Assembly: GCA_043808585.1 (NCBI GenBank)
Contig: JAZDES010000061.1
Span: 1 to 33,203 of the forward strand
Length of the DNA stretch: 33,203 bases
Direction: 5' to 3'
Origin: CAYVMN01 sp043808585
Lineage (GTDB): Bacteria; Desulfobacterota; DSM-4660; Desulfatiglandales; Desulfatiglandaceae
In this document: positions 23,595 to 32,694 of the stretch, in pieces
Layout of the letters: each line of letters opens with the position of its first letter
How positions within the stretch are numbered: the first letter of the stretch is position 1
The notes under the pieces: model-generated
Told to the model about the DNA's origin: nothing
Seen by the model: the letters and a program-made list of their open reading frames with translations, nothing else
Databases searched by the model: none
Program-made: the position numbers and the translations under genes

Positions 23595-25312
23595 TCTGTG
23601 GCCAATTCCAGGTCTATAATTCTGAGCTGAATCCTGTCGTAGCCCTCCCATCGATTCAGCTCAGGGGTAAAGACCATATTGATCGTCCTCCCCTCCAGCG
23701 AATGCCGACCAGCCAAACCAAAGCCAATTGCCTCTAGTGCTCTTCCTTCCTGTCGCACCTTGAGTCTAAGGTGGTCCTCGCCAACCATACGTGACTCCAG
23801 GGCCTTCAAAGAGCGGCCCAGAAAAGTAGGCTCCGGGTTCCCCTCCCCAAATGGGGCCAGAGCCCTTATCTGCTGGACCATCTGAGGCGTTATCTCCGTG
23901 AGAGGGATCTCAGCGTCCACGTAAATGGTGGGAATTAGGTCCCCATGGCTAAGGGTTTTGGTCGCAAGGGCTTCCAGTTCACCTTTCAGCATCTTTACCC
24001 TATCTGCCTCCAGAGTAAAACCTGCTGCATGGGAATGCCCGCCGAATCTTTCAAAGAGATGGCCGAACTGACTCAAGGCATTGTAAAGATTGAAACTATC
24101 TATGCTCCTTCCTGAGCCCACGGCCAGCCCATCCCCAATGCTTATGACGAGCGAGGGACGATGATATCTTTCAACAAGCCTTGAGGCCACTATGCCCAGT
24201 ACCCCCCTGTGCCAGCCCTCCCCTGCCATAACCAGGGTCCTGGAATCTACTGGTTCCATACTCGTCCTTATCAGCTCTTCTATCTCATTGAAGATCTGTC
24301 GCTCCAGACGCTGGCGTTGAGTATTGGCCTCGTCCAGCTCGGTGGCAAGCTTCTCGGCCATGGCTGGATCTTCAACTGTCAATAATTGGAGCCCTGTCTC
24401 GGGATCGCCCATCCTGCCGGCGGCATTCAGGCGCGGGGCAAGTCTAAAGGCCAGGTCGTCAATGGTGATCTCTTTGCCCACCACACCGGCGATTTCCTTC
24501 AGGGCCTTTATCCCTTCCCAGCGGGACTTTGTCATCATCCCTATTCCACCCCTCACCAGTATCCGGTTCTGGCCCCGCAATGGCACCCTGTCCGCTACGC
24601 TACCCAGGGCTACCAGATCAAGGTATTCCTTAAGGTCAGGAGCGGGCCGCCTATCGAACCAGCCCCTCTCGCGAAGGGCAGCCCTTAGCGAAACAGCCAA
24701 AAAAAATGATAGCCCTACACCGGCTAGGTCCTTGAAAGGAAAGGCACAGCCTGGTTGGTGTGGATTGATTACCGGGAAGACAGCTTGGAAGCCCTTAGGC
24801 ACCTGATGATGATCCGTAACAACGACCTCTGTGCCCAAGCTCCGGGCCAATACGATCTCCTCAACATTCGATATGCCGCAGTCTACGGTAATGATCAGGC
24901 CTGTTCCGTTATTTACAATCTTTCTAACGGCCTCTTCGTTGAGCCCGTAACCCTCCTTCAGTCGACTTGGGATGTAAGCGGAGGCCGCTACGCCGATATC
25001 TGAAAAGAAATTCAACAATAGGGCCGTGGCAGTGAGGCCGTCGGCGTCATAATCACCGTATACGGTAATTACTTCCCTTTCCTCAATGGCCTTGAGGATG
25101 GCAAGGACAGCATCACCCATCCCCTTGAGAACGAGGGGATCTGCCATATTTGCAAGGCGAGGATACAGGAATGACTCTGCATCTGCGGGATCCGAAATAC
25201 CCCGGTTTATTAACAGTTGGGCCTGCAGGGAGGTTAGCCCGGTTTCATGGGCGAGCTGTGAGGCCCCGGGTGAGGAAGGACGTAGTTTCCATATCTTGGC
25301 CGAAGGAACCAT
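23591..25312 (-). CDS. recJ: Single-stranded-DNA-specific 5'-3' exonuclease RecJ
   Basis: The product has 573 residues, the standard length. DHH-family motifs are complete: VYGDYDADGLTAT at 84-96, VTDHHQ at 165-170 and the DHHA1 motif GGHSHAAGF at 424-432, with LAPRLNAAGRMG at 291-302. It degrades single-stranded DNA in repair and recombination using Mn or Mg at the DHH aspartates. It follows kdsB by 29 bases and is the last gene of the queD-kdsB-recJ run. Confidence 0.96.
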   Translation of the reverse strand: MVPSAKIWKLRPSSPGASQLAHETGLTSLQAQLLINRGISDPADAESFLYPRLANMADPLVLKGMGDAVLAILKAIEEREVITVYGDYDADGLTATALLLNFFSDIGVAASAYIPSRLKEGYGLNEEAVRKIVNNGTGLIITVDCGISNVEEIVLARSLGTEVVVTDHHQVPKGFQAVFPVINPHQPGCAFPFKDLAGVGLSFFLAVSLRAALRERGWFDRRPAPDLKEYLDLVALGSVADRVPLRGQNRILVRGGIGMMTKSRWEGIKALKEIAGVVGKEITIDDLAFRLAPRLNAAGRMGDPETGLQLLTVEDPAMAEKLATELDEANTQRQRLERQIFNEIEELIRTSMEPVDSRTLVMAGEGWHRGVLGIVASRLVERYHRPSLVISIGDGLAVGSGRSIDSFNLYNALSQFGHLFERFGGHSHAAGFTLEADRVKMLKGELEALATKTLSHGDLIPTIYVDAEIPLTEITPQMVQQIRALAPFGEGNPEPTFLGRSLKALESRMVGEDHLRLKVRQEGRALEAIGFGLAGRHSLEGRTINMVFTPELNRWEGYDRIQLRIIDLELATD

Positions 25313-25341
25313 AGAGGCCTCATACGAACAAAGAAATATTC

Positions 25342-26076
25342 CTAACCCCTAAGGATCTCTTCCACCTTATTAACATCCTCGGGAACATCAACCTCAATGG
25401 AATCATGGGCGGTCTCCAGGACCTTGATCCTGAACCGATTTTCAATGGCCCTCAGTTGTTCAAGCCTTTCGGCTGATTCCAGTACCCCTTCAGGCAGGCG
25501 TGTATATTGCATCAAAAATCCCATACGGAAGGCATAGAATCCGAGATGTTTATAATATATATGCTTCGATTCGGGGTCACGAAAGAAGGGGATGGGGTAT
25601 CGAGAAAAATATATGGCAAACCCCTGCCGGTCCGTTACAACCTTTACATGGTTAGGATTATGAACGTCGTCTCCATCCCTGATCCTGCATTTCAGGGTAC
25701 TCATTGGGATTGATCTATCCCCCAAGAGCGGGCTTACCAGGAGTTGAACAAGGGAGGGTTGAAACAGAGGTTGATCCCCCTGGATATTTACAATGATATC
25801 CTCTTTTTCAAGACCTTTCAGGAGAGCGGCCTCAGTGACCCGGTCCGTTCCGGAACGGTGCTCTTTTCCGGTCATGATAGCCTTTCCACCGAAACCATGA
25901 ACGCAGGCCAAAATCCGTTCATCGTCCGTGGCCACACATACCTCGGAGAGTTGGTCGCATGACAAGGCCTTTTCATACACATGCTGTATCATGGGTCTGC
26001 CGGCGATTCGAACCAGAGGCTTTCCTGGAAAGCGCGTGGAGTCGTATCTTGCCGGGATAAAGGCGACTATCTCCAT
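25342..26076 (-). CDS. kdsB: 3-Deoxy-manno-octulosonate cytidylyltransferase (CMP-KDO synthetase)
   Basis: The product has 244 residues, full length. It starts MEIVAFIPARYDSTRFPGKP, the CTP-binding signature, and has VYEKAL, VATDDERI and IIVNIQGDQPLFQPSLV. The enzyme activates KDO for lipopolysaccharide core synthesis, so the organism has a Gram-negative outer membrane. It lies between queD and recJ on the same strand. Confidence 0.95.
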   Translation of the reverse strand: MEIVAFIPARYDSTRFPGKPLVRIAGRPMIQHVYEKALSCDQLSEVCVATDDERILACVHGFGGKAIMTGKEHRSGTDRVTEAALLKGLEKEDIIVNIQGDQPLFQPSLVQLLVSPLLGDRSIPMSTLKCRIRDGDDVHNPNHVKVVTDRQGFAIYFSRYPIPFFRDPESKHIYYKHLGFYAFRMGFLMQYTRLPEGVLESAERLEQLRAIENRFRIKVLETAHDSIEVDVPEDVNKVEEILRG

Positions 26077-26151
26077 GGATCTAGGCCGTCAGTCACCGAC
26101 GACTCATCAGCCCCTTTCTCAACTCGGCGGGTCAATCTTCAATTTCCCGGT

Positions 26152-26535
26152 TTATCCCGGGCAGGATGTTTCCAGATAGGTGGCACAGGCTGAGTCTGAC
26201 TCCCAGGCCGTGACCTTACTTACCTTGATACCTTCCCTATTCAGTTTATGGGATAGGGTGTCGAATATGTGGCGTGCAATATTTTCCGAGGATGGATTCA
26301 TGGTCTTGAAAGGCTCCAAGTCGTTTAGGAACTCATGATCCAATTCATCCAAGGCCCCCTTGGTCGCCTCCTTGACCACCCTGAAATCGATCAGCAATCC
26401 GTCCTTTGCCAGTCTCTCCCCTGCAACATATACCTCGATCTTCCAGTTGTGGCCATGGAGCCTTTCGCATCCGCCCTTAAATTCCCTGAGCTGATGAGCT
26501 GCGGCAAAATGTGAGGTTATCTTCAATTCGTACAT
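26152..26535 (-). CDS. queD: 6-Carboxytetrahydropterin synthase QueD
   Basis: The product has 127 residues. Zinc ligands are H14 (FAAAHQL), H27 and H29 (LHGHNW); the catalytic cysteine is C23 (GGCERLHGH), with D66-H67 as the partner pair. E112 binds the pterin ring. QueD makes 6-carboxytetrahydropterin from dihydroneopterin triphosphate for the 7-deazaguanine (queuosine) pathway. The presence of C23 and the CxxxHGH spacing favour QueD over eukaryotic-type PTPS. AAGGG lies before the ATG. It follows a zinc-ribbon gene by 26 bases. Confidence 0.92.
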   Translation of the reverse strand: MYELKITSHFAAAHQLREFKGGCERLHGHNWKIEVYVAGERLAKDGLLIDFRVVKEATKGALDELDHEFLNDLEPFKTMNPSSENIARHIFDTLSHKLNREGIKVSKVTAWESDSACATYLETSCPG

Positions 26536-26561
26536 GATGGCTATCCCTTAAGGGCCAGGTC

Positions 26562-26837
26562 TTACGATGATTCTTCGTGGACACCCGGTTCCTTGCCGCA
26601 CTCAGAACACTTTCCATCAATGATAATACCCGTGCAGGTTCCATCAGGGCACAGGACCCTGTCTTCCAAATCAAAGCCGTAGGCCTCTTCGCCATCACCA
26701 GCCTCGGCCGTCACGTCATCATGGTGCCTGAGGCCGTACCCGCATTCCATGCAATAATTTGCGCCTTCAGGTACCGTAGATTCACACTGAGGGCATGGAG
26801 TGCCCTGTATCTCTTCATTACAATGGGGGCATTTCAT
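26562..26837 (-). CDS. Small zinc-ribbon protein
   Basis: The product has 91 residues. It carries CPHC (3-6) paired with CPQC (15-18), then CMEC (29-32), and CPDGTC plus CSEC near the C-terminus. Five cysteine pairs indicate two or three zinc ribbons. It begins MKCPHCNEEIQGTPCPQCES. A ribosome site AGGAGGT lies before the ATG. The function is unknown; such proteins often act as scaffolds or binding adaptors. Confidence 0.8.
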   Translation of the reverse strand: MKCPHCNEEIQGTPCPQCESTVPEGANYCMECGYGLRHHDDVTAEAGDGEEAYGFDLEDRVLCPDGTCTGIIIDGKCSECGKEPGVHEESS

Positions 26838-27045
26838 TTTTTAGGACCTCCTTTTTTATCTGATGGCACCTCAACTACCATAATACCTATAGTTTTTACA
26901 AGCCGCAATCTTCATACCTATGGCTAGCAGGCTTCGTTCTATCCATAGATGGATAACATGGTTTTTGTCATATTAGGAATAGCTGACAGAAGGGCACACT
27001 GAGAGCATCTGCGGGCATCACCGCTGCTCGATCTAGAAGATTGAA

Positions 27046-27068
27046 GGGGCATCTCGATTCCTTGCCCC
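27046..27068 (-). terminator. Possible terminator hairpin after the FmdB-type gene
   Basis: GGGGCA and TGCCCC pair across an 11-base loop, downstream of the leftward FmdB-type gene. On the minus strand it is followed by TTCAATCTTC, so the T-run is poor. The rest of 26838-27106 shows nothing recognisable. Confidence 0.3.
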
Positions 27069-27106
27069 CGGGTTTTATTACCTCCCCTTGTACAACGGGC
27101 AGGAAT

Positions 27107-27271
27107 CTAGCTCTTCTTGGAGGTTATTGTTTGAAAGGAGGTAATCTGCTGCTTTACCCTGGTGCTCTTACATTTTGGACACCGAAATTTCTTCTTTTCA
27201 TATTCAGAAACACTTAACATATGGGTGAAGGGCTTGTTACATTTTATGCACATAAATTCATAAGTAGGCAT
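27107..27271 (-). CDS. FmdB-type zinc-ribbon protein
   Basis: The product has 54 residues. ATG 27271 is chosen because GGAGGT lies just upstream; the open frame extends further but has no site there. It begins MPTYEFMCIKCNKPFTHMLS and has CPKC later. The four cysteines form one zinc ribbon, and MPTYEFxC is the FmdB family start. FmdB-type proteins were first linked to formamidase regulation, but most copies have no known role. Confidence 0.9.
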   Translation of the reverse strand: MPTYEFMCIKCNKPFTHMLSVSEYEKKKFRCPKCKSTRVKQQITSFQTITSKKS

Positions 27272-27353
27272 AACACACCTCCGTCTTCTACTCAGATCTA
27301 TTCCCACAACCACGGAGAAATAATAGGTCTTTTCTTGATGTTGTCAAGGGCCT

Positions 27354-28121
27354 TTATGTAATCACTTTCAATCCTTTTTCCCTTAAATATTCCTTTACCT
27401 GCCGGATACTCAAGAGACGGTAGTGAAAGACAGAAGCCGCCAGCAGGATCCGGGCCCCCCCCTTTACAACTCCTTCATAGAAATGCTCTAAGGTTCCGGC
27501 TCCCCCTGAGGCCACCACCGGGATATCAACCACTTCAGAAATGGCCTTTGTGAATTCAAGATCGTAGCCAGCTTTTGTTCCGTCACCATCCATGCTGGTG
27601 GGAAGAATAACCCCAGCCCCCAGTTCCTGGCATTTTTTTGCCCATTGAACAGCATCCTTCTCAACCGGCTTAGTTCCGCCTGAAACCACCAGTTCAAAAC
27701 CGGAAGGCATCTTAGGGTTCCGCCTGGCATCCACTGCTATGGTAATCTTGTCCCTACCGAATTTCTCTGATGCCTCCCTAATGAGCTCCGGGCCGCGAAC
27801 AGCAGCGCTATTCATTGAAATCTTTGCAGCCCCGGCCTCAAGAACCTCTTCAATATCTTCCAGGCCTGCTATCCCTCCTCCAACAGTCAAAGGAATGTCT
27901 ATCACCGATGCCACCTGTCTCACCCACTCCAACCTAGTCTTTCGGTTCTCTAAGGTAGCCGCAATGTCCAGCATGGCCAGTTCGTCAGCGCCCTCATCCT
28001 GATAAAACTCCGCATTCTCAACTGGGTTACCTGCATCTCGCAGGTCCACAAAATGAATCCCCTTGACCACCCTGCCCTCTTTCATGTCAAGGCAGGGCAT
28101 TATCTTAATCGTCTCTAACAT
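27354..28121 (-). CDS. hisF: Imidazole glycerol phosphate synthase, cyclase subunit HisF
   Basis: The product has 255 residues, a normal (beta/alpha)8 barrel length. The catalytic aspartates are D12 (MPCLDMKEGRVVKG) and D131 (ITIAVDARRN). TVGGGI and ASGGAG are the phosphate sites. In histidine synthesis it closes the imidazole ring with ammonia from HisH. The sequence belongs to a variant with DLRDAGNPVE and LLAASVFHYR that is common in deltaproteobacteria. No other his gene is in the window, so it is an orphan locus here. GGGAGGGG lies before the ATG. Confidence 0.9.
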   Translation of the reverse strand: MLETIKIMPCLDMKEGRVVKGIHFVDLRDAGNPVENAEFYQDEGADELAMLDIAATLENRKTRLEWVRQVASVIDIPLTVGGGIAGLEDIEEVLEAGAAKISMNSAAVRGPELIREASEKFGRDKITIAVDARRNPKMPSGFELVVSGGTKPVEKDAVQWAKKCQELGAGVILPTSMDGDGTKAGYDLEFTKAISEVVDIPVVASGGAGTLEHFYEGVVKGGARILLAASVFHYRLLSIRQVKEYLREKGLKVIT

Positions 28122-28197
28122 ATAAAAACCCCTCCCTTCAAGACAAACTCCGCACCCCTGATCCCCCTACGGGCCGAAGGCTGGCACCCTTAAACTC

Positions 28198-30015
28198 TTA
28201 CGATATGTGCCGAGGAAAACGCACAACAAACGTCGTGTCGTCCTTTCCTTCTCTAATTTCTATCTTTCCCCTTAGTAGGCTCATGATCCGGTGAATAATA
28301 TAAAGTCCTCGTCCTAGGCCCTCCCCTTCCAGCATTTTGATACGGTCTCCTTCTGAGATCTGGCCGCTATTCCTGATCTCAGCACAGGCCCATTCGCCAT
28401 CAGCATAGGTGCTAATGGCAAGAACTCCTCCCTTTAATGGGATCGCCTTTGTAGCATTGTTTAACAGATTGTCAAATACCCGCTCTGCATGAATTACATG
28501 GCACCTGATAGAGAGCTCCGGATCAAAGGGTCCCTCTTCCAGGTTAACATTCTGCTTGAGTTGCTCCCTGATCGCCTCTTTGTTTATCTCGAACCGCCTC
28601 CTAAGAACCCCTGTCAGATTCACCACCTGTTCTTCCCCGACCCTGTAAATGCTCAAGGCCAGCTCCTGCAGGCGAGTGGTTTCTTCCACCAGAATATCCA
28701 GATACTTGTGGATCTGTTCCTGAGAATCGTCAAGTGTCTTATCCTTAAGCAGTTCCTTGAGTCTTCTGGCGAAGCCCGCCGTCGCAATTGCCGGGTTCTT
28801 GAAGTCGTGGAGGGCATCATCCAGCCGCTCCATCTTCTGGGCCTTCATCAATTCTCTACCCAAGAACAAGAATAGTTCAATTTCATCTTCGCTGTACCGC
28901 AACCTGTGATCCAGGGCATCAAAGGTCATGAAATGGCTGACCTCCCCTTCCACGTTAAGCGGTATATAGAGTATGGAGTTGATTCCATGGAGCGCGGCAA
29001 ATCTTTTTAAATCGTTTGACAGTAAATCGCTCTTCTGGGGGTCCACCACCAGGATAAAAGCTGGCGTTACTATCTCGTAAACAGATTCTCCTGAGTATTC
29101 CTTGAGATTCAGAAGCAAACTAAAGACCGGCTCCTTGCTGACCGGGTGACTACTTCCAATGTTATGGTAACCCCCTGCCTCCGGATAACCTGCCTCAAGG
29201 ATTACCTTCCCAAGGTCTTTTGCAACCGAGAAAAGGGCTCCGCTTTGGAGATTGACAATCTCGGCAAGATCCGGGACCACAGTATCAAAGACCTCTTTGA
29301 GCTTGATTCCTCCACGCGTTCCCAGATTTTGGAAAATATGCCGGACTATAGCCTCCTTCTTTTCCTGGGATGTATGAAGGGATAGGATCTTCTTCCGGGC
29401 GATCACAAAACTGAGCCTCTTGGCCATGAGGTTGGCCATCTGTATCTCCAGTGGCGTGAAAGTTCGCCCCTTCTCCAGGTAATATATCTGAATGACGCCA
29501 AAGGTATCCCGCTCCGTGGGGAAAAAACGGGTAAGTTCGAGGGGGATGGCCATAAGAGAATGAACCCCCTTCCTGGAAATAACATCCTTGTCACGGTATA
29601 GTTCCTCACCGAGGATGTCCGAAACCAAGAAAGGTCTGCGTGTCCTGACGACCTCCCCTGCGATGCTACCTTCCAGTGGTATCAGGGTCTGGCGGGTATC
29701 TTCTTCCGAAGGGTAGGACCCGTAGGAAAGCATCTGCTCTGTGTGGGGGTCATAGATCCTCACGGAAGCGGATTGGGCCCCCAGAAAATCCACCATGAAT
29801 TGAGTTGCCCTTTGCAGTATCTTGGGTTCAGGTAGGTCCGGGTCGATCTCAACAATCTCATCCACCTGGCTTGCAACCTGGCCCAGGAAATCGGTGAGGA
29901 GGTGCTCCTCGATCCATTCCGCCAGTAGGGCCCAGAAATCCTCCTCATAGGAGACCCTTCTTGCCCAAGGTTCGTTTTGTACTCTCTTGACTAGATCTTG
30001 AAAATTCATCAACAT
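28198..30015 (-). CDS. GAF-domain sensor histidine kinase
   Basis: The product has about 605 residues from ATG 30015; ATG 30009 and an upstream TTG are alternatives, and none has a good ribosome site. Two GAF-like domains occupy about 60-205 and 235-390. The first has VRIYDPHTEQML and VHSLMAIPLEL, the second SILYIPLNVEGE. The kinase core has H403 in DALHDFKNPAIA and an N-box VFDNLLNNATKAI. The G1 box is degenerate (IRNSGQ, without the usual DxG), while G2 reads GEGLGRGLYIIH. It has no membrane segment, so it senses a cytoplasmic signal. No response regulator is adjacent. Confidence 0.88.
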   Translation of the reverse strand: MLMNFQDLVKRVQNEPWARRVSYEEDFWALLAEWIEEHLLTDFLGQVASQVDEIVEIDPDLPEPKILQRATQFMVDFLGAQSASVRIYDPHTEQMLSYGSYPSEEDTRQTLIPLEGSIAGEVVRTRRPFLVSDILGEELYRDKDVISRKGVHSLMAIPLELTRFFPTERDTFGVIQIYYLEKGRTFTPLEIQMANLMAKRLSFVIARKKILSLHTSQEKKEAIVRHIFQNLGTRGGIKLKEVFDTVVPDLAEIVNLQSGALFSVAKDLGKVILEAGYPEAGGYHNIGSSHPVSKEPVFSLLLNLKEYSGESVYEIVTPAFILVVDPQKSDLLSNDLKRFAALHGINSILYIPLNVEGEVSHFMTFDALDHRLRYSEDEIELFLFLGRELMKAQKMERLDDALHDFKNPAIATAGFARRLKELLKDKTLDDSQEQIHKYLDILVEETTRLQELALSIYRVGEEQVVNLTGVLRRRFEINKEAIREQLKQNVNLEEGPFDPELSIRCHVIHAERVFDNLLNNATKAIPLKGGVLAISTYADGEWACAEIRNSGQISEGDRIKMLEGEGLGRGLYIIHRIMSLLRGKIEIREGKDDTTFVVRFPRHIS

Positions 30016-30057
30016 AAAAGGGACCAACGTGGCTCAGAAAGTTCGAAAGACATATTT

Positions 30058-30086
30058 TCGATAGCAAAGGAACTTAGAAAAGTCAA
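30058..30086 (-). promoter_or_regulatory. Possible sigma70-type promoter for the GAF kinase gene
   Basis: Read on the minus strand, TTGACT (30086-30081) and TATCGA (30063-30058) are exactly 17 bases apart. Transcription would start near 30051, about 36 bases before ATG 30015. The -35 is good and the -10 only fair. Confidence 0.35.
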
Positions 30087-30269
30087 CTACCACCACACGT
30101 CCGTGCCTCAAAATTGTTATTGCATTTTTCTCCATATTAAAAGACAAAAGGGCAAGCTAAGAATCCCATTGGGGAGATCAGTTTTTGCGAAACAACCAAC
30201 AGGAGGAGGGCAAAAAAGACCGCCCAGCATGAAATCCTTCAATGAATGGACCCGGAGAAAAGGAAGCAT

Positions 30270-31061
30270 ATGAAAGAGGCAATTCTTTACGCCCACTTGA
30301 GCTGGCCGGAAATACGCGATCTAAATAAAGAAAGGCTGGTTGTGGTTCAGCCTTTCGCCGCGATCGAAGACCATGGACCGCATCTACCTGTGGAGACAGA
30401 TTGTTTGCTCATTAATGCCATTTCCTTGGCTGCAGCGAGAAAGGTTGGAAAAAATGTGCTCTTGATGCCTATCATTCCTTATGGCTATGTAGAACATCAC
30501 ATGGATTTTCCAGGTCCTATCTCGATTGATGGACACCATCTTATCGGGTATCTGGCCAGTGCCTTGAAAAGTCTCACGCGCCATGGATTCAGGCGCTTGC
30601 TCGTTGCGAATGGTCATGGCTCCAATCGGCCCTTCATGGATTTGGCTGCCCGAATGGTCATGGATGAGACTGATGCAATTGTCGGTTGCGTCACTCCTTA
30701 CTCCTTGGCCAAGAACGAGATCAGGGATATCTGCGAATCCGAGTTCATTTCTCACGCCGAAGAACTGGAAACTTCCCTGGTCCTCCACCTGGACGAAACA
30801 TTGGTGGATGTGACCAAACGAGTCAAAGAAATTGGTTTTCCTATCTCAAAATTCCACTGGCGCAGCCTGATTGAAGCTCCCCCGCTCAGTTTTGTCGACC
30901 GCTGGTCCAGGATTTCCGAAAGCGGTGTAGTGGGCGACGCTACCTTGGCCTCAAGGGAGAAGGGTGAAAAGCTGTTTAAGGTCATCGTGGACCGTTTAGC
31001 CGAACTGATTGAAGAATTCATGTACCGCGAAATAAAACCAAACGTGGATCATCATAGTTAG
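30270..31061 (+). CDS. Creatininase-family amidohydrolase
   Basis: The product has 263 residues from ATG 30270, preferred because GGAG and AAGGAA lie just ahead; an ATG at 30246 would add eight residues. Metal-site motifs of the creatininase/MftE/ArfB family are present: AIEDHGPHLPVETD at 31-44, LVANGHGSN and SHAEELETS. The last is usually HAGExETS, so one glycine is replaced by glutamate. The family includes creatinine amidohydrolase, mycofactocin peptidase and formamide hydrolases in flavin and deazaflavin synthesis. The substrate here cannot be told. It converges on cysE, five bases away. Confidence 0.88.
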   Translation: MKEAILYAHLSWPEIRDLNKERLVVVQPFAAIEDHGPHLPVETDCLLINAISLAAARKVGKNVLLMPIIPYGYVEHHMDFPGPISIDGHHLIGYLASALKSLTRHGFRRLLVANGHGSNRPFMDLAARMVMDETDAIVGCVTPYSLAKNEIRDICESEFISHAEELETSLVLHLDETLVDVTKRVKEIGFPISKFHWRSLIEAPPLSFVDRWSRISESGVVGDATLASREKGEKLFKVIVDRLAELIEEFMYREIKPNVDHHS

Positions 31062-31066
31062 GGAGC

Positions 31067-32074
31067 TCACAATTTCACCTGCCTGAACGACCTCTCTTTG
31101 GGACCTGACCCGCTGCCATTTCCTATATAGACCAGTTCCGGCTTCTTGAGCAGGACCTTTGTATCTGGGGGCACGCTCTCGGTAATCCAGACATTTCCAC
31201 CGATTATTGATCTGGCCCCGATGACCGCCTCTCCGCCCAGTATGGTGGCATTCGAATAGATGATCACGTCGTCTTCAATGGTGGGATGTCGCTTCTTGTT
31301 TCTAAAGCGCTCCACGTCATGCCGGGGGGTTGAGAGGGCTCCCAGGGTCACACCCTGGTAGATCCTGACTCGATCACCGATCTCCGTGGTCTCACCCACC
31401 ACCACACCGGTCCCGTGGTCGATAAAAAAGCTCTTGCCGATCTTGGCACCGGGGTGGATATCGATGCCAGTAACGCTGTGGGCGTATTCTGTCATCATAC
31501 GGGGCAGCAGAGGCACCTCCATTTGATGAAGTTCGTGTGCAATGCGGTAAACGGTTATGGCCAATAACCCGGGATAGCTGAAGATAACCTCATCGTAACT
31601 CTTGGCAGCAGGGTCTCCCTCCAGTGCGGCCCTCACATCTGTGACAAGGACTGCCCTCAATTCAGGTAATGCGCCTATGAATCGCCGGGCTATCTCATAA
31701 CCATGTTGGGAGCACCGGAGGCTCGTCTGATTTGCAACAATATCCTCTTGTTGAAACGCCATTGTAACCTGCTTAGAGAGGCTCTCAAAGAGGGCCTTTG
31801 CCTCATGACTGATGAAGTGCTGCAGACTGACATGGTCAGATCCATCCCGGGCGATATGGCCTGGGAAAATGATGCGTCTCACCCTCTGGATCGTCTCGAT
31901 GATCGATTCCTGCGAAGGAACCAGTCTGGGCTTCGCGTTATCAAAAAAGGCCTCTTTCTTATATGAAACCAACAGTCTCTCTATGGTTGAAGCTATATCT
32001 TCTCCGGTTTGAGATATCGGCTTTACCCTGTTCTCTCCGGATTCAAATTCGAAAGCTATTTTTTCCACTATCAT
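31067..32074 (-). CDS. cysE: Serine O-acetyltransferase (long EpsC/CysE type)
   Basis: The product has 335 residues, longer than E. coli CysE because of an extended helical N-terminal part. The left-handed beta-helix starts near residue 205, with DIHPGAKIGKSFFIDHGTGV, VVGETTEIGD and GVTLGALSTP. The catalytic aspartate and histidine in IDIHPGA and FIDHGTG are present. It makes O-acetylserine, the substrate of cysteine synthase. The start overlaps the metW stop (ATGA), so it is coupled to metW and metX in one sulfur amino acid operon. Confidence 0.93.
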   Translation of the reverse strand: MIVEKIAFEFESGENRVKPISQTGEDIASTIERLLVSYKKEAFFDNAKPRLVPSQESIIETIQRVRRIIFPGHIARDGSDHVSLQHFISHEAKALFESLSKQVTMAFQQEDIVANQTSLRCSQHGYEIARRFIGALPELRAVLVTDVRAALEGDPAAKSYDEVIFSYPGLLAITVYRIAHELHQMEVPLLPRMMTEYAHSVTGIDIHPGAKIGKSFFIDHGTGVVVGETTEIGDRVRIYQGVTLGALSTPRHDVERFRNKKRHPTIEDDVIIYSNATILGGEAVIGARSIIGGNVWITESVPPDTKVLLKKPELVYIGNGSGSGPKERSFRQVKL

Positions 32075-32694
32075 CTACCCTTTCCTATCAGAAATATGCC
32101 ATAGGTGGCCCGAAAGTTCGGCAGGAATCCAACTATATTTCCCGCCTTATCTTCACTATTGGTATTAATAGCCACCTCCTTCAGGATATGAAAACCCACG
32201 TCATGAGAAAACTTCCTAAAGTCTTTCAGTGTGATTACCCGGATGTTGGGCGTATCATACCACTCGTAAGGCAGCTGCTTTGTTATGGGCGCATAGCCTG
32301 TGGTCAGGAGCTGAAGGCGTACACGCCAGTGGCTGAAATTCGGAAAGCTGACTATCCCCTTTTTCCCGATCCGCAACAACGACCTGATCAGCTCTGCTGG
32401 TTCATAGACCTGTTGTAAGGTCCGGCTCAAGATGACATAATCAAAGGCGTTGTCTGGGTAATCCAGGATCTCCTTATTGATATCTCCCTGGAGCACTGAA
32501 AGCCCCTTCTCAATACACCGAGCCACCTTGGCCTCAACAAGCTCAATGCCGACACAGTTTGCCCTTTTTTCCTCTTTTAAAAATAGCAGCAGATCCCCCT
32601 CCCCACAGCCCAGGTCCAGTACCCTTGAATCGGGCTCGATCCAGGAGGCTATTATCTTTAGATCAAAGCGTATGAGACCATCAGGCTGTTTCAT
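32071..32694 (-). CDS. metW: Methionine biosynthesis protein MetW
   Basis: The product has 207 residues. It is a class I SAM-dependent methyltransferase fold with VLDLGCGEGDLLLFL and VGIELVEAKVARCIEKGLSV. The DYVILSRTLQQVYEP and GIVSFPNFSHWRVRLQLL segments mark MetW. It usually partners MetX in homoserine acylation. It overlaps the end of metX by 14 bases and the start of cysE by 4, so the three genes are translationally coupled. Confidence 0.94.
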   Translation of the reverse strand: MKQPDGLIRFDLKIIASWIEPDSRVLDLGCGEGDLLLFLKEEKRANCVGIELVEAKVARCIEKGLSVLQGDINKEILDYPDNAFDYVILSRTLQQVYEPAELIRSLLRIGKKGIVSFPNFSHWRVRLQLLTTGYAPITKQLPYEWYDTPNIRVITLKDFRKFSHDVGFHILKEVAINTNSEDKAGNIVGFLPNFRATYGIFLIGKGR

